Shown piece after piece: positions 32,513 to 44,200 of a stretch of DNA of 64,000 bases. Below the pieces are notes generated by a model. The model saw nothing but the letters and a program-made list of their open reading frames with translations. It made no database searches and was not told where the DNA came from. The DNA comes from Stagonosporopsis chrysanthemi (taxonomy: Eukaryota; Ascomycota; Dothideomycetes; Pleosporales; Didymellaceae): assembly GCA_022560025.1 (NCBI GenBank), contig JAFISE010000003.1, positions 375,262 through 439,261 of the forward strand, in the 5' to 3' direction. Positions within the stretch are counted from its first letter, which is position 1. Each line of letters starts with the position of its first letter. A program made the position numbers and the translations under genes.

Positions 32513-34775
32513 TCACAAAGTCGCCCCAGTCTTCCTGAGCCTCCCCTTGCCATGAACAGATTTGACCGCCACTGCCTTAGCTAAAGACCCCAAACCAGCA
32601 GAATGATCCTCGTGCTCGCGTGACCGCATACTGAACGAATCGGTCCTCTTTTGCGCTTCCTTAATCTCCCTCATATAATCCGCGTATAGTCTGCTCCCGC
32701 CCGTGGGCCGCATCCGTGGCACATCTAAGCTGCCACCTCTCGAAGGTGGACCGCTGTTCGAGGCACTCGGAGGGCTGGTGCGAGGTTGGTACCGCTCAGG
32801 AGTATGTTCGGCCTCGCGGGAGCTGTTGTGGCTTCTTGCTCTTGCGCGTGATGGGACAGGGCCCACGAGTCGAGCGCCGATGGCATTCAACGTTGACAAC
32901 GCGCTCACGCTTGACATGGTATGCGTGCCGTCCTGCTTGTCGACCATGATGATCATGATGACGCCGACTTTGCCGTCGGAGCCCGTCAGCGGCGTGCAGT
33001 GTATCCAGCGCGCTTTTCCGTCGGTCATGTCCAAGTCGGCAGTGACGATGCTGGCGCCGTCGTCTGCGGAGCGGAGGTCTTGCCGAGTGCTTGTACGCGA
33101 AGTGCGTGTTAGCCAGGAGATTTTTGCTGTGACGCCGATGCCTTGTGCGAGGGCTTCGATGAGCGAATCGCGGACATGTTCGGGCCCGCCAATGTGTTCT
33201 TCAAGTTTACTTTGGCAGAGTCCGGGGATGCGGAGGGAAGGCGAGGTGAATATTATCCGGAGGGAAGGGTAGGGTCGGACGAGGAGGTACTGAATGGATT
33301 AGCATCAACCGTGAAAAGAGCTCATGGGTAGAGAAGCCTCACGTTTTTGTATACCGCTGGCACCTGTCCGGAGAAAGGAGAGCGCAGGCCGTCTTGAGAT
33401 ATACGCTCTTCGATACCTACGAACCGTCGATGGGTGGGACTCTGCGGTGGCCGCGGCGTAGTGGGTCTGGATTCGATGCGCATAATGTCGCTGTCTCTCA
33501 TCGACCCCTTTTCCTCGTCGCTCAGGAGATCACCGAAGTCTCGAAGGGCTTTGAGCGTCGGTCTGTTTTCCAGGGGGTCAACGACTGGTGTCCCGGGGCG
33601 GTCGCTGGTGAGCAGCTGGTGGAACGAGTCGATCGTCTTGCCGCCTTCAATCAGTTGAGTCACATCTATGCGGGCGCCGATAAAATAGCGAACGGCACCA
33701 TGGTTGTCTCTCAATGGTGAAATCATGACCTTGAAACATTAGCATCATGATTTACTGGAGGCCAACGAGCTTACAAGTGCCAGAAATGGGCTACCATCTT
33801 GCCGGCTGTAGGTTGTGAGCTTAGTCACTGATGATGCCATGCTTAATACTCACTACTGCAACATGGTCTCAGTGAGTTCGCGGTGCTCCTGGATGGCCTT
33901 GTCCATTCTCTCGATGGCGCGCTTGTCAGTCTTTGGTCCATGGAGGAAGCAACAAGATTTTCCTATAGCGAATCCACTGCCATATTGAGTTGTGTTGTAG
34001 AACTCTGCGATACATGGTTAGCATGTCAACTAGCGAGACTGTCTCGTCTTGCTGTCTCGTCTTGCTGTCTCGTCTTGCTGTCTCACTCACCTTCTGAAGC
34101 GAAGACAATCGGATTGCCTTCTTGCGCAGGATCGCTCAAACAGTACACTTCTGCCAGACCGTGCACTAGCTCGCGCATGACAGGGGTGTTTCTACCAACG
34201 ATTTCCTTGTTGAGTAGTTCCGTAACCACGTCTACTATAAGACAAGTAATATACGCTGGCAAAGCCTCAGCAACGAGCTCATCAAGGGAGCGTTGAGAGA
34301 GCTGCTCGAATCTCGGATCCAAAGAAGCTGCAGTTGCTTTTGACGGCCAGCTTGGCTGTTGTGTGATCTGATCTGCCAGCGCATTGGCATATTGTATTGC
34401 TCTCAAGACCTTTTGAGAGTCGAGATACCGCACCAAGGTTGGAACGCAATGCGCGCGGTAGCGCATCAAAAATGTGGTAAAATGCTGAAGCTGAGCATTA
34501 TCCTTGAGGATGACGTTCAAATGCTCGACTGAAAACAAGCGCTCAGCAACGGCCTCCGCTCGTCTGTCCGTGTTGGTGGGCGGCGGTGGACTAAGGTCAT
34601 AGGCATGTTCAATATCGGTCGAGTGGCGATTGGCTTTCAGAGCATAGCCAGTGCCTTCGGTATCTTGGTGCGAAGGGTCCTCGTCGTAGTCAGACGACTC
34701 GCTTGCAGAGTCTATGCGCGGAAGGGACTGTACCATGAAACCGTCTTTGAGGGCTTCGCATAGGTCTTCGTCCAT
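32513..34775 (-). CDS. RGS-LOV type photoreceptor-like protein with altered flavin site
   Basis: Five exons, complement of 34091-34775, 33854-34004, 33775-33805, 33343-33729 and 32513-33289, encode 676 residues from the first in-frame ATG. Sequence upstream to about 34870 is also open and protein-like (LTIYNALGALRPSPRAIPPP), so a missing first exon is likely. Residues about 95-225 form an RGS domain. A PAS/LOV core follows: NPIVFASEEFYNTTQYG, then GKSCCFLHGP in place of GRNCRFLQGP, then YRQDGSPFLALVMISPL and YFIGARIDV. The photoactive Cys position is kept. A further conserved segment (YLLVRPYPSLRIIFTSPSLR) and a basic, disordered tail follow. This is the layout of Botrytis BcLOV4, a light-dependent membrane-binding protein. 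Light sensing here is doubtful (see findings). Confidence 0.87.
34039..34084. repeat. 13-bp minisatellite inside an RGS-LOV intron
   Basis: Three exact copies of CTGTCTCGTCTTG plus a partial fourth (CTGTCTC) lie in intron 1 of the RGS-LOV gene, beginning 6 bp from its 5' splice site on the coding strand. Confidence 0.85.
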
Positions 34776-35982
34776 GGTACGGGTCGGAAGCGGAGGCGGA
34801 ATGGCACGAGGTGAGGGCCGCAAAGCTCCCAACGCATTGTATATGGTCAAACTCCTTGATCCCTCAACGGATCCCGGTTAATCGCCAGGTCGATGCCAGA
34901 TGACGCGAATGGGCCATGTGAATAGTCTTGAACGGACCAGCACGGTTAGAGTAGTCCCGCATATTACTGCAGGTGGATGGAGCTATTCGTTAGCTGGTAG
35001 TGATAAAGTTTGTGATCTGGCAGCGGTTTTGTAAAGTATGCGACAACGGCACGGCATGCGGCGGTCCTTGTGGCAAGCAGACCGAATGATCGCTGCGGTC
35101 GCGTGCTTAGCATAGTGGCGGAGGTGGTGAATGGTCTCTAGAATGCCGCTCATCACTATTTAAGCTTGGTTCGGCATGACCAGCCGTTCGACCCCCAGCC
35201 TGTCAAACTGCGTTATACATGTCGAATGCAGGTACAAATCGCATCGCCAACAGCATGTAAACCTACAGCGTCAATTGTGATCATTCGGGTCAACGTCCGG
35301 AGAATTTGAGGACGGAGTGAGCCCGCCGGCAGCAATTTGACCCGGATCAGGTTGCTAGTGAAGGATAGCGGCGGTGGCTGGTGGGTTTGCGCAGTCAAAC
35401 GTTGAAGGCGCCATGCAGAATGCTATGTGCGTTCGGATGGACGCCGGCAGGGTACAGCTGTGCTGCTAGCTGGATATCATTCTGCTGATTTGACGTTGTT
35501 TGGTGTTTGCCTTTCTTGGGGCTGCTACTGCAGCAAGACTGGCCGAGGATGTGGCAGCGGCGCCAGCGTCAAGCGGCGCATCAGATCTGCCATACTTGAG
35601 CAATTGCGATGCAGCGCAGTCAGCAGCGTGTACCCCCCGTGGTAAGGACAAGGACAGGCGCCGTTAGTCTTGGGGCTGCCGTGTGCATCGAAGGCATGAA
35701 TGGCCCAGAGCAACTGTTCTGGGCTGCGAGAGCGAACGACGCTAGTATCCGCATTGGGATAGCGCGGACAGCGGACAAGCGAACGTCAGGCTGGCGTGCG
35801 GTGCGAGACCCCGCGCAGGGCAGGCGCACTTGAGCCCTCATTGTCAATTCACAGCAACCGCGGCCCGCGCCAGGGAAAAGCCCCGCCGACCACCAGACGC
35901 TGACACGCCGGTCGCCCTGCACGCCTCGCACGCCTCGACACCCAAGCACCTCGACACGCTGCTCGCAGCGCCTCTGCGCGCC
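34776..35982. other. Divergent promoter spacer
   Basis: About 1.2 kb between the divergent RGS-LOV and CK2 beta genes. The first 100 bp probably include coding sequence of an unresolved first RGS-LOV exon. The rest has only short ORFs of no protein character. The stretch near 35830-35980 is C-rich, consistent with the CK2 beta 5' UTR. Confidence 0.5.
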
Positions 35983-37152
35983 ATGGAAGACTTCAACAGC
36001 GACACAGACAGCGACTACACAAGTTACTGGCGCGACTGGGTAGGTCCATTGCTTCCACACTCGCGTGCACCTGTGGCTGTCATTGTTTGCCCTGCTGCTG
36101 GCCTTGCGGCCGCATCACACGCGAATTCGTTGTCCCCTGCGGCCCCGTGAACACCGGGTACGTGCAGCCTGCTCCCCACCAGAGCACCGGCAGCAAGCGC
36201 CTCCAGCAGACGCTGCCCACACCACCCCGATTGCCACGGCTTTGACCATGTCGTTTCCCCCTGGTTCCCACTCACCATGGCCCAACCTCGTACGGAACAG
36301 CCCTGGTCACAACGGACACTCGACGCCCAAGACCAGAACAGCATCATGGCAGAAGACAGGCTAACGTACGCCCAGTTCATATCGTCACGAGGAAACGAGT
36401 ATTTCTGCGAAATCGACGAAGAATACCTCACCGACCGCTTCAACCTCACCGGCCTGAACACCGAGGTCCAGTACTACCAATATGCCCTCGACCTTGTCAC
36501 CGATGTCTTTGACTTCGACTGCGACGATGAGATGCGGGAACAGATCGAGAAGTCGGCGCGGCATCTATACGGCCTAGTCCACGCACGCTACATTGTCACC
36601 ACAAGAGGGCTGGCGAAGATGGTATGGACCTGCGCAGCACAAGCCCCGGCCAACTGCTGACCAGCAATACAGCTCGAGAAGTTCAAGAAGTCGGATTTCG
36701 GCAAATGCCCGCGCGTCATGTGCGAGTCGCAGCCCCTGTTGCCCATGGGCCAGCACGACGTAGCCAATACCTCGCCCGTCAAGCTGTACTGCTCGCGCTG
36801 CGAAGACCTCTACAATCCCAAGTCCTCACGACACGCCGTTATCGACGGCGCCTACTTTGGCACTTCCTTTCACAACGTCCTTTTCCAGGTATACCCTGCG
36901 ATGCTCCCACCCAAGTCGCAACGAAGATACGAGCCGCGAGTGTTTGGCTTCAAAGTGCACGCCGCAGCAGCACTGTCGAGATGGCAGGGCGATCAGAGAG
37001 ACGCGATGAAGGACAGGCTGAAAACGCTGAAGATCGAGACTGGATTCGAAGAGGAGGACGAGGAGCTAGACGAGGACGAAGAAGAAGAAGAAGAAGATGA
37101 AGACATGGTGGGCGGCGAGGGGTTCCAGGGTACAGCCGTACCCCGAGAGTAG
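35983..37152 (+). CDS. ckb1: Casein kinase 2 regulatory (beta) subunit
   Basis: Exons 35983-36039, 36376-36621 and 36673-37152 encode 260 residues. The first intron is long (336 nt, branch GCTAAC next to the CCCAG acceptor) and the second is 51 nt. The protein begins MEDFNSDTDSDYTSYWRDW and continues FISSRGNEYFCEIDEEYL, diagnostic for CK2 beta. The zinc-binding cysteines are Cys113, Cys118, Cys141 and Cys144 (CPRVMC and CSRC). The following YNPKSSRH and YFGTSFHNVLFQVYP segments form the dimer interface. CK2 beta dimerises and docks the catalytic alpha subunits of the tetrameric kinase. The C-terminus has a Glu/Asp-rich run typical of fungal orthologues. Nothing suggests loss of function. Confidence 0.96.
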
Positions 37153-37967
37153 TATTGAAAAACAGTCTGGTACTGGCACCGGCATCATGAGATGATACAA
37201 GACGGAACAGAGGGACGGTACAGCATGCAGCATTTGGGCCGGCGATAGGCGTACGGGCTGGGTTGGGCAGGCAGCTTGGAACAATATCACAATGCATCTT
37301 CAATACGCCATGAACAAGCGATAGAACGTGTGTGCATGGGTCGAGCACGTGTAGTGGACAGCCATGACTTGGGCATAAATCGATCAACAGTGTGCAGCCA
37401 GAAATGGACAGACATGCATCAAGCACACCAAAAAGCAGCCAACAGCGTGTGCACACGACTCGACGCAGTTCTGCCCAACACCCAAAACCCCACATCCAGC
37501 ATCTCCAGCAGCATCACTCTAGCAGCACCACTCTAGCAGCATCACTCTTGCACCATCACTCTTGCACCATCACTCTTGCACCGGCCGGAAATATACGTCT
37601 CATGCCACAATACGGTCGTATGAATAAAGGGGGTATCTATCTCGAGCTTCCACCAAGCTTGGCCAAACCGGCCTCGCTCGCCGTGGATCGCTCGTGCATA
37701 ACGTCATGATGGGGATTGTGATGGCCGAACGCTCGAGTTTGAAAAAAAAGAAAAAAGAAACGAAGAAGAAAAAATAGGAAGGCGGCAGGAACTGACGACA
37801 AAAGACAAAAGGCCCGGCCTACGCCATGCGAACGCGAATGTGGATGTGGATGCGGCTGCTCAAGCCGGACAAGAAACGAGTCATGTACTGTGCGGTGGAA
37901 TAAAAGAGCAAACAACGCCGCGCAATGCAATAATAGTCGGAGTGGGTCGTGGTGCAGTCAGAGATTT
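37153..37967. other. Spacer between convergent genes
   Basis: About 815 bp 3' of CK2 beta and beyond the 3' end of the giant gene. It contains the 14-bp tandem repeat at 37513-37582 and an A-rich tract near 37741-37780. I see no gene. Confidence 0.5.
37513..37582. repeat. 14-bp tandem repeat, five copies
   Basis: Five head-to-tail 14-mers are visible: two near-identical copies of ATCACTCTAGCAGC (the second begins ACC) followed by three exact copies of ATCACTCTTGCACC. The change in variant within the array suggests recent expansion of the last type. It lies 3' of the CK2 beta gene. Confidence 0.85.
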
Positions 37968-38116
37968 GGGGGGGGGGGGGGGGGGGGGGGGGGGCGGGCG
38001 CTCCCGTCCCACACCCCCTCCCAAAATAAACCCCCACCGCTCCAGCCCACCCCCCCCCCNNNNNNNNNNGAGGGGAAGGAGAGAAAAAAAAGGCGACGCC
38101 CCAGGAGGGAAAGATT

Positions 38117-38174
<58 letters not shown>

Positions 38175-38237
38175 AGGCAGGCCGGCGCTTCCGTTCCAAC
38201 ACACTCTTCCAAGATAACACCCAACAGTTCAGACCAC
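37968..38237. other. Assembly artefact: poly-G runs, N gap and corrupted duplicate
   Basis: 27 consecutive Gs (37968-37994) are followed by about 65 bp, then ten Ns (38060-38069), then about 50 bp and 55 Gs (38119-38173). The bases after the first G run (37995-38050) align to those after the second (38183-38245), except that many bases are replaced by C or dropped. Such C-inflated copies come from unreliable reads past a homopolymer, not from biology. Treat the true length and content here as unknown. Confidence 0.85.
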
Positions 38238-41200
38238 TCACCCCAACCCTGCAATCTTCTTCAACCAACTCCCCCTCTTGACGCCCCTCGGCGTCCCCCC
38301 CTCAGGCCTCCCATCCCACGTCCTCACCGGCTCCTCGTTGTACGCATCATAGGTCTTGCGCCTCGAGTCCCGCCTCGAGGAGCGGGGCGGCTCTTCGTCC
38401 TCTTCAACATACGAGCGACGACGGTGTTGCTTCTTGTCTCGTTCGCGCTCGCGCTCGCGATCGCGGTCGGCATGGCGCTCTGCGCGCTCTTTGTCGCGCT
38501 TCGGGCCTCGGCGGCCGGCAATGCGCAGCCGGATGTCTTCGTCCTGGCTGGGTGTTTCTTCGTCGACGAGGTCGGCGTCGCGGCTGCCCGGCGGGGCGTC
38601 GAGGATTGTCTCGGCAATGGGCACGGGGAGCGGGTTGTCGTCGGACAGAGACTGCACCCATGACGAGGTCTTGTCCGGGCCCTTGTTGAGATAGGGCTGG
38701 TTTTGTTCTTCGTCGCCGCGGCGCGAGCTGCGGTGCTTTGAGCGATGGCTAGAGGCGGCGGCGGCGGCGGCGTCGGCATTGCGCGAGTCGAAGTAGTCGT
38801 CGATGGGCTCGCCGTTGCCGTTAACGGGTGTTGGGTGCTCAGAGGCACGGCGGGCGGCGCGGCGCTCATCGTGGCGGCGACGACGCTCGTCCTCGGTCTC
38901 GGCTTGGTGTGAGCGGCGGCGCTCGTTCTGCGGTCGGGCGGGCTCGCGCACGCTGTCTTTGCGGCGGGAGGAGCGGTGGTCGCGGTCACGCTCATCGGTG
39001 CCCTTGCGCTCAGCGCGCATGCGCTTGCGCTCTTCCTTCTCCGCAATACGCCGCAGCTCCTCTTCGGCCTGCTTGTTACGCCGCTCGAGCTCAGCCATCT
39101 GGCGCGCCTTCTTCTGCGCAAGGATGGCGGCCTCGTTCTCGCGCTCCCGCTCACGGCGCCGCTCAGCTTTGGCATCAACCTCGTCCGGGTCAGCACGGCG
39201 AGAGCCCTTGTCTCCGTCTCGCTCGCGGCGGGCTCTGCGTTCCGCTCGTCGTGCCTCGCGCTCGGCATCGTACTCGGTGCTGCCGTTGCCGTTTGCGCCC
39301 GAGGCCATGTACTCGGCTTCCTCGCGCTCGCGGCGGACGGTGCGGCGCTCGTGTCGCAGGCGCTTCGCCTCTTCCTCGTCAATATCGGCGCTGCGCATCG
39401 TCGACCGCTTGCGCCGTCTGCGCTCGTCCTCTGTCTCATAAGCTCTGCGGCGGTCGCGCAGGTCCTCGTCGGGCGTGGGCGCACTCTTCTTGCGTCCAAA
39501 TGCGAACATGCTCTTGAGGCCGCTGACGGCGGCAGCAGTGCCAGCAACGCCAGCCAGCGTGGGCAGTGCGTCTTTCGCCATGGACGATGCTCGTTCGCGT
39601 CGGGAGTGTTCGCGCTCGCGACGGGGCCTGCGCTCAGCCTCAACCGGGGGTGGCTCCACATCCATCGGATCCACAATGACGGGGTCGTCAGCGCTAGGCG
39701 GCGCGGTGATGGGCTCCTCAGGCTGCACAGAGCCGCGCTTTGACTTGCGGCGTTTTGTCTCTGGCCGCTCCTGCACTGGTGTGGGAGGGTCATCGAGCAT
39801 CACGAGGTCGTCTTCAAGAGGGTACGGGTCGGGCACAGCTGAGCTCTCGGTTAGTTCCGTCCAACCGTTGCTGTCAGCGGGCTGGCCAATGGCGCCCAAC
39901 CTGCTAGTGAGATGCTTACCTCTGGACTTGCCCTTGTCTCTGGTGCTCGACCTGCGCGATGGCTTCTCGCGGCCCAATACCTTCGCAGCCTTTGATGAGT
40001 ACACCATGTCTGTGTCCGTCTGTGGCGGCGACATCATTGCAGCGTCGCGATCCACGGAGTTGCGTCGAGAGAGCATCTTGGGAGTCGCAGAGGTGCGATG
40101 CGACTTCGACCGTGACACCGTTGGCGCTGTGCCGAAAGGCGAGGCACCGAACAGCGAGCCGAATCCTGTATTTGCCCGTTGAGGCTTGCTCCGCGAAGCA
40201 GACGGTGTCTTTGACATCTTATCAGAGCCAGACGACTTTGACATGACATCCCGGTCCCTTGTTGACGAAGTGCGCGCCGATTTGGAACGGGTGATGCCTG
40301 GCTTGGAACTACTTCTTCCACCATCGTCACGAGACTCTCTGCGACTCTGTCTTGACTTGGACGCTGGTGCTGCACCCCAAATTCCCCACGAACCTGATGT
40401 GCCGTTACGAACAACTTTTGCACGCTCTTTCTTGGACGATACTGGTGACTCCTCGAATGCTGGCTCTGGACCCATGTCTATGGGCGGAGTGGGGGGTCTG
40501 GCTGGAGCTTCCTCAACATCCAACAAATCATCATCCAGTGGCATGGCTCGGTCGACTGGTATACTGTCTAGAACCACAATGTCTGCTTGTTCTGCTTCTG
40601 CATCAACAAACTCGGGTTCCTCAGCTGGCGGCGGCGGCGGAGGTGGAGGAGGTGGAGCCTCAACCACAGGCTTCGACTTCGAGGACTTGCTACTCTTCTT
40701 GAGCTTCTTGGACTTCTTTTCAGAAACAATGACCGATTCTGGTTCGAAGACGGCCTCCTCGACTGGCTCGGGCTCAGGTTCGGGCTCAGGTTCGGGCTCA
40801 CGTGGCACTTCATCTTCGACAGGCGGCGGTGGCGGCGGCGCTTCAGACATGTCAATCAGCATGTCGTCGTCCATGGGGAAGCCGCCCGGAATAGGAGACC
40901 TCCTGGCTGCAGGTGGAGGCGCAACGATGGGCTCTTCGATAGCAATGAACACATCCTCGTCTTTGGACCGCTTCGACTTCTTGCTCTTCTTTTCTTTCTT
41001 GGGAGCGACCTCAATGATCTCAACTGGCGGAGGAGGTGGAGGCTCGGGAGCGTCCTCGAAGACAGGTTCCGGTTCCGCTTCAATGACCGGCTCAGGAACA
41101 AGCTCTGGGACAACGATAGGCTCAGGTTCTGGTTCGACAAGCTTACCCTTCTTTTTCTTAGCCTTTTCGAGCTTCTTCTGCTCTTTGGCAGACAGAACAG

Positions 41201-44200
41201 GCTCCTCAACCATGACAACCGGTTCAGGCGCTGGTTCAGGTTCAGGTTCGGCCACAGGCTCTGATTCTGGTTCTGGTTCTGGTTCAGCGACTGCGATAGG
41301 TTTGGGGACCACCTCAGGTTCAGGTTCCTTCTTAGTCTTACGAAGTGAAATGCCCCATGCGCTCCCCCATCCACCACTCTCCTCCTTCTTCTTCACAGGC
41401 AGTGTGGTCTTTGTCTCACCAAGTTCAGCGAGAAGCTCATCCTCAGGAATGTCCTTCACCGCGTTCCAGATATCGTCATCTGTGGTCGGAGCAGGCGCAG
41501 GTTCCTCGGCAGGTGCTTCAGGCGGCGACGGCGGTGCCTCTGCAGCAGCAGGTTCAGGCGGTGTCTTGAACTCCATCAAGAACGCAGTGTCGATGCCGGC
41601 TGCAACGCATTCGGCTTCAAGGTTGTCAGCATCCTGCTGAGCTTTGACAGCAGCATCAGCAGCGTCAGCGGCTTCTTGCTCCAGCTTCTCGATCTGCTTC
41701 TTAAGCTTCTTCTCTCTGGCCTCACGATCTTTCTTAGCCTTCGAGGTCTCTTTCTTGGATGGTGGCCCAGATGTTGCTTCGAAGTCTTCTCTGAGCATGC
41801 GCGCAGCGTCTTCGGCGTCGAGCCGAGCTTCGTCGGCAGCCAGGGCAGCCTCTGCTGCTGCCTTAGCATCTTCTTGAAGCTTGCCTTTCTCTTCCTGAGC
41901 GACACGATCTGCCTCCTCTTGCTCAAGCCGTGCCGATTCCGCGGCTTCGGCAGCAACGCGATCGGCCTCTTCTTGCTCAAGACGAGCCTTCTCTGCAGCC
42001 GCTTCTGCCTCCTGCTTCTCGCGGGCTTTGCGCTCCTTTGTGGTCTCTTTCTTCTTCGAAGAGCCCCAAATACTGCTGCCCCAGCCAGAGCTCTTAGCCG
42101 CTTCCGCGTCCGCTTCTGCTTCCTTCTTCTTCCTCTCTTCCTCTTCAGTCGCGATGCGGGCAAGCTCAGCTTCCTCAGCGTCAATACGAGCCTGCTCCTC
42201 AGCGTCAATACGGGCCTGCTCCTCAGCAGCAGCGGCGGCGGCGGCAGCGGCAGCTTCAGCCTCAGCAGCTTCAGCAGCGATGCGATCGGCTTCCTCTTGT
42301 TCCAGACGCGCCTTCTCCGCAGCCTCTTCAGCCTCTTTAGCCTCTTTCTTCTCGCGCCTTTTCTTTTCTGAAGGTGTCTCTTTCTTGGACGATGATGACG
42401 TGAAGGCACCCCACATGCTTGTTGACTTGGGTTCTTTCTTTTTCTCCTTTTTCTCCTTCTTCTCCTCAGCAGGCGTTTCCTCTGCCTCTGGAGGCGGATC
42501 GTCAAGCCCAAGCAAGTCTTCGGTCGCAGATTTGGCTGCAGAGTCCATGGAAGTAGTTTTGGTAAGCTCGTCAGCAGACTCACCTTTCTTCTTCTTTTTC
42601 TTAGTCGAGCTGGTGCCAAAGTCCCAAGCATCGTCCTCGGTTGCCGGCGGAGGAGCTTCAATCTCGAGAGGCGGCGGAAGCTCGGGTTCAGGTGTCGGCG
42701 CCCCGAGGACGCCCTTCTTGCTCTTCTTACTCTTCTTGCTGATGTTGAAGGCTGCGCTGCCCCATGGATCGTCTTCGTCTGGCTTTTGCACAGGATCTGT
42801 CGAGTCTCCAACATCTTCAACTGGCACATCAGCCTTCGAGCTCCTCTTGCCCTTGCTCCACGACGGCGCACCCCAGTCGTCTTCCTCTTCAGCCGCAGGC
42901 TCTTCTACTGCAACAGGCTCCTGAACGTCAGGTAACACAACCGGTTCCGGCTCTGGATCCTCGATGGTCTTGCTGCTGCTCTTCTTCTTTTTTTCCTTCT
43001 TACCGCCGCCCCAAATCGAGCTGAAGCCCCAGTCGCTGCTGCTCTCTTTCTCTTTCCTCTTCTCCTTCTTTTCTTCTAATATAACGACTGGATCTGGCTC
43101 GAGAGCATCTTCCTCGGTAGGAAGCACAACAACAGGATCGAGTTCGAAGGCTTCATCGACTTTCTTGCTCTTCTTTTTCTTTGATGTGGAAGGCAACCCC
43201 CACTCATCGCCCCAGCCGTCATCTCCAGCAGGCGGCGAAACCACTTCAATAGGATCCGCGATGACTTCAGGCTCAGGTGGAGGTGGAGGTGGTGGTGGTG
43301 GAGGTGGTGGCGGTGGCTCTTCCTCAACAGCACCCTTCTTCTTTTTCTTCTTGTCTTTCTTGCCAATGCTAACAGATGCAGCCCAGCCACCGCCCGAGGT
43401 GTCCTCTTCCTCTTTGACCGGCGAAGGCTCAACGACAATCGGTTCGGGTTCGGGTTCCTGCGCCGGCTCAGGCGGTGGAGGAGGAGGGGGCGGAGGCGGA
43501 GGCGGGGCTTCCTCTTCAGCTGCGGCACCCTTCTTCTTCTTCTTCTTCTTCGAAGATGTAGCAGTGACAGTACCCCAGTCGTCTAGAGCAGCCTCGGCCT
43601 TCTTTTTCTCGGCTTCGGCGGCGGCAGCAGCTTCCTCTGCCTCGACACGTTGGCGCTCAAGCTCTTCCTCTTCAAGTCGTTTAGCTTCTGCTTCTTCCTC
43701 CTCCATTCGCTTAAGCTCGGCTTCCTCTTCCTCAAGCTTCTTGCGCTCAGCCTCCTCTTCTTCCGACTTCTTGCGCTCAGCATCCTCCTTCTCTTTCACC
43801 GCTGCTTCCTCTTTCATCTTCTTCTCGAGCTTCTTCTTCTGTGACTTGCTGAGACCGGCAAATGGATCGACTGCTGGAACTTCGGGTACAGGTGGCGGCT
43901 CAGGGGCTGCTGGAGGTTCTGGTTCTACGACCGGCCCAGGGACTGGCTCTGGGGCAGGTGTCTCCTCCTCAGCCCCCTTCTTCTTCTTTTTCTTCTTGTC
44001 GCCGAACGTAAAGTTCCAGACGTCGTCTTCGGTCTTTGGAGGTTCCGCGACAGAGTCGTCGAGCAAAGCAGCACTGCCACTCTTTTTCGTTGATTTGCCG
44101 AATCCCCAGGTATCCTCAGCCGCTGGCTCTGTTACGGTTGTTGGGCTCTTGAACGCGCCATCGAATCCGAAGTCAAAAGCATCGCCTTGCTTCTTCTTAC

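Noticed and set aside
37968..38173. Poly-G tracts as telomere, G-quadruplex or origin
   Set aside because: Pure homopolymer with a corrupted duplicate and an N gap fits an assembly error better than a biological feature.
40186..41640. 484-codon Ser/Gly-rich plus-strand ORF
   Set aside because: Antisense shadow of the giant WG/Lys gene; the sense frame has consistent modular structure and spliced junctions.
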